Of a DNA stretch of 64,000 bases, positions 62,899 through 64,000 are shown one piece after another. The stretch comes from Hyphomicrobiales bacterium. Its GTDB lineage: Bacteria; Pseudomonadota; Alphaproteobacteria; Rhizobiales; Rhizobiaceae. The notes under the pieces are model-generated. The model was not told the origin of the DNA, made no database searches, and saw nothing but the letters and a program-made list of their open reading frames with translations. Both the position numbers and the translations under genes were made by a program. The stretch is from assembly GCA_017305935.1 (NCBI GenBank), contig JAFKJU010000024.1, positions 50,735 to 114,734 of the forward strand. The letters are read 5' to 3'. Position 1 is the stretch's first letter; the number at the start of each line of letters is the position of its first letter.

Positions 62899-63669
62899 AT
62901 GTTCATACCGCTGCACGATACGAACACGCTCAAGCATATCCGCATGCAATATGTGACGATCTCGCTGATCGTCGTCAACGTGCTGACCTGGCTCTATACC
63001 GGCTTTGCCGCACCGGAAACGGTGACGCAGGCGGCAACCGTCGGGCTCGGTTATATCCCCGCCGTCGCCTTCGATTATGCCTATCTGCCGCCTGACATGA
63101 CGCTGGTGCCGGAGGCGGCGACCTATATCACCTATGCCTTCCTGCATGGCGACTTCTGGCACCTGGCCAGCAACATGGTGTTCCTCTGGGTGTTCGGCGA
63201 CAATGTCGAGGATGCGCTCGGCCATGTGCGCTACCTGATCTTCTACCTGCTCTGCGCGGCCGGCGGCGCCTTTTTCCATGGGATATTGCTGCCCTCCTCG
63301 GAAGCGCCGCTGATCGGCGCCTCGGGGGCGATTGCCGGCGTGGTCGCGGCCTATGTCATCCTGCATCCGCGCGTGCGCGTCTGGGTGCTGGTGCTGTTTC
63401 GCTTCCCCCTGCCGCTGCCGGCCTTCGTGCCGCTGTTGTTCTGGGTCGGGCAGCAATTCGTCATGCTGGTGATCGATCCGGATGGCGGCGTCTCCTGGGG
63501 CGCCCATGTTGGCGGCATCATCACCGGCACCATCCTGGTGCTGATCCTCAGGCGCCGCGACGTGCCGCTGTTCGACCGCACGCTGGTGACACCCAAGGCG
63601 GTGCGCCGCGACGAGGCGCCGCGAACGCCGCCCGAGACAAAAATGCCGCCCCGCTGGGGCCGCGGCTGA
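62899..63669 (+). CDS. Rhomboid family protein
   Basis: 256 residues, six or seven membrane segments. FLHGDFWHLASNMVFLWVFGDNVEDALGH, catalytic Ser in IGASGAIAGV and His in SWGAHVGGI. Intramembrane serine protease. Basic, proline-rich tail. Confidence 0.9.
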   Translation: MFIPLHDTNTLKHIRMQYVTISLIVVNVLTWLYTGFAAPETVTQAATVGLGYIPAVAFDYAYLPPDMTLVPEAATYITYAFLHGDFWHLASNMVFLWVFGDNVEDALGHVRYLIFYLLCAAGGAFFHGILLPSSEAPLIGASGAIAGVVAAYVILHPRVRVWVLVLFRFPLPLPAFVPLLFWVGQQFVMLVIDPDGGVSWGAHVGGIITGTILVLILRRRDVPLFDRTLVTPKAVRRDEAPRTPPETKMPPRWGRG

Positions 63670-63824
63670 CCGCGCCGACCTGCCGGTTCCTCCCATAAAG
63701 CGCCGATCTGCGACAAGAGACCCGTTGTGTTTGGAGGAAAAACGCGTATCCATGTCGCCAAACGACAATCATAAGCCTGTTTCGAGGGGCATGTTCCAGC
63801 AGGCATCGTTGAAGGAAGGACTCC

Positions 63825-64000
63825 ATGAAGATTCTGGTACCCGTGAAGCGCGTTGTTGACTACAACGTGAAGATCCGCGTCAAGGGCGACGGTTCGGGCG
63901 TCGAGCTTGCGAATGTGAAGATGTCGATGAACCCGTTCGACGAGATCTCCGTGGAAGAGGCGCTGCGGCTGAAGGAAGCCGGCAAGGCGTCGGAAGTCGT
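63825..64000 (+). CDS. etfB: Electron transfer flavoprotein beta subunit (3' end outside window)
   Basis: First 58 residues, [20 protein letters not shown], then [24 protein letters not shown], clearly EtfB. AAGGAAGGA lies before the ATG. etfA should follow. The order PduO, rhomboid, etfB supports a rhizobial host. Confidence 0.93.
   Translation, partial: MKILVPVKRVVDYNVKIRVKGDGSGVELANVKMSMNPFDEISVEEALRLKEAGKASEV

Overview
The window is a large integrative and conjugative element (ICE) joined to ordinary alphaproteobacterial chromosome. The junction lies at about 57.08 kb. The right-hand genes (dsbB, HNH endonuclease, AlkA-type glycosylase, gluQ, YihY/BrkB, SDR, twin-TM small protein, PduO-type adenosyltransferase, rhomboid, etfB) and a RIME-like palindrome point to Rhizobiaceae or close relatives in the Hyphomicrobiales; this is inference from gene content and order. 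The left end of the ICE and any integrase lie outside the window.

ICE backbone, 0-33.3 kb: end of a ParB-like gene, small conserved ICE genes, a 1438-residue strawberry-notch helicase/methylase, a toprim primase-like protein, a DUF2493 protein, a flavin reductase, and DUF736 and DUF2285 proteins. A DUF6499/DUF2285-type gene is frameshifted. An XRE regulator has its start codon inside a perfect 20-bp palindrome. Next come repA with three downstream iterons, parA, a ParG-like RHH protein, DUF2840, the TraF peptidase, a transglycosylase, a likely oriT, a VirD2-type relaxase, TraG, CopG, and a complete trbBCDEJ-K-LFGI mating-pair set ending in DUF2274 and a LysR gene.

Cargo, 33.4-56.7 kb: about two dozen genes for thiol, methionine and electrophile stress. 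They include three MsrA, MsrB, a soluble MsrP-like molybdoenzyme with its own reductase, YkgB/RclC, RidA, GST, a hydrolase-OsmC fusion, Dps, a thioredoxin-like protein, a glutaredoxin interrupted by UGA, two zinc-type dehydrogenases, a thiolase, YeeE, CorA and an MFS exporter. The mix fits defence against reactive chlorine species and other oxidants. Two recurrent DNA motifs tie the cargo together. One is a MarR-type palindrome (half-site ATATGCG / CGCATAT) lying on promoters of the two MarR genes, the ykgB operon, the OsmC operon and the second LysR gene. The other is a bipartite LysR-type box, GSTATSGAAACTAT then YATTGG at a constant 24-bp offset, ahead of four other cargo operons. I read this as a self-contained mobile regulon: MarR repression upstream, LysR activation downstream.

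Right junction, 56.8-57.17 kb: an intact tRNA-Leu(CAA) sits just inside the element. About 196 bp further right is the 5' half of a second tRNA-Leu(CAA), cut exactly at the anticodon loop and still carrying a near-consensus promoter. An inverted repeat of the D-arm sequence is centred on that anticodon loop. The simplest reading is that the ICE split the native tRNA gene at the anticodon and carries a replacement copy.
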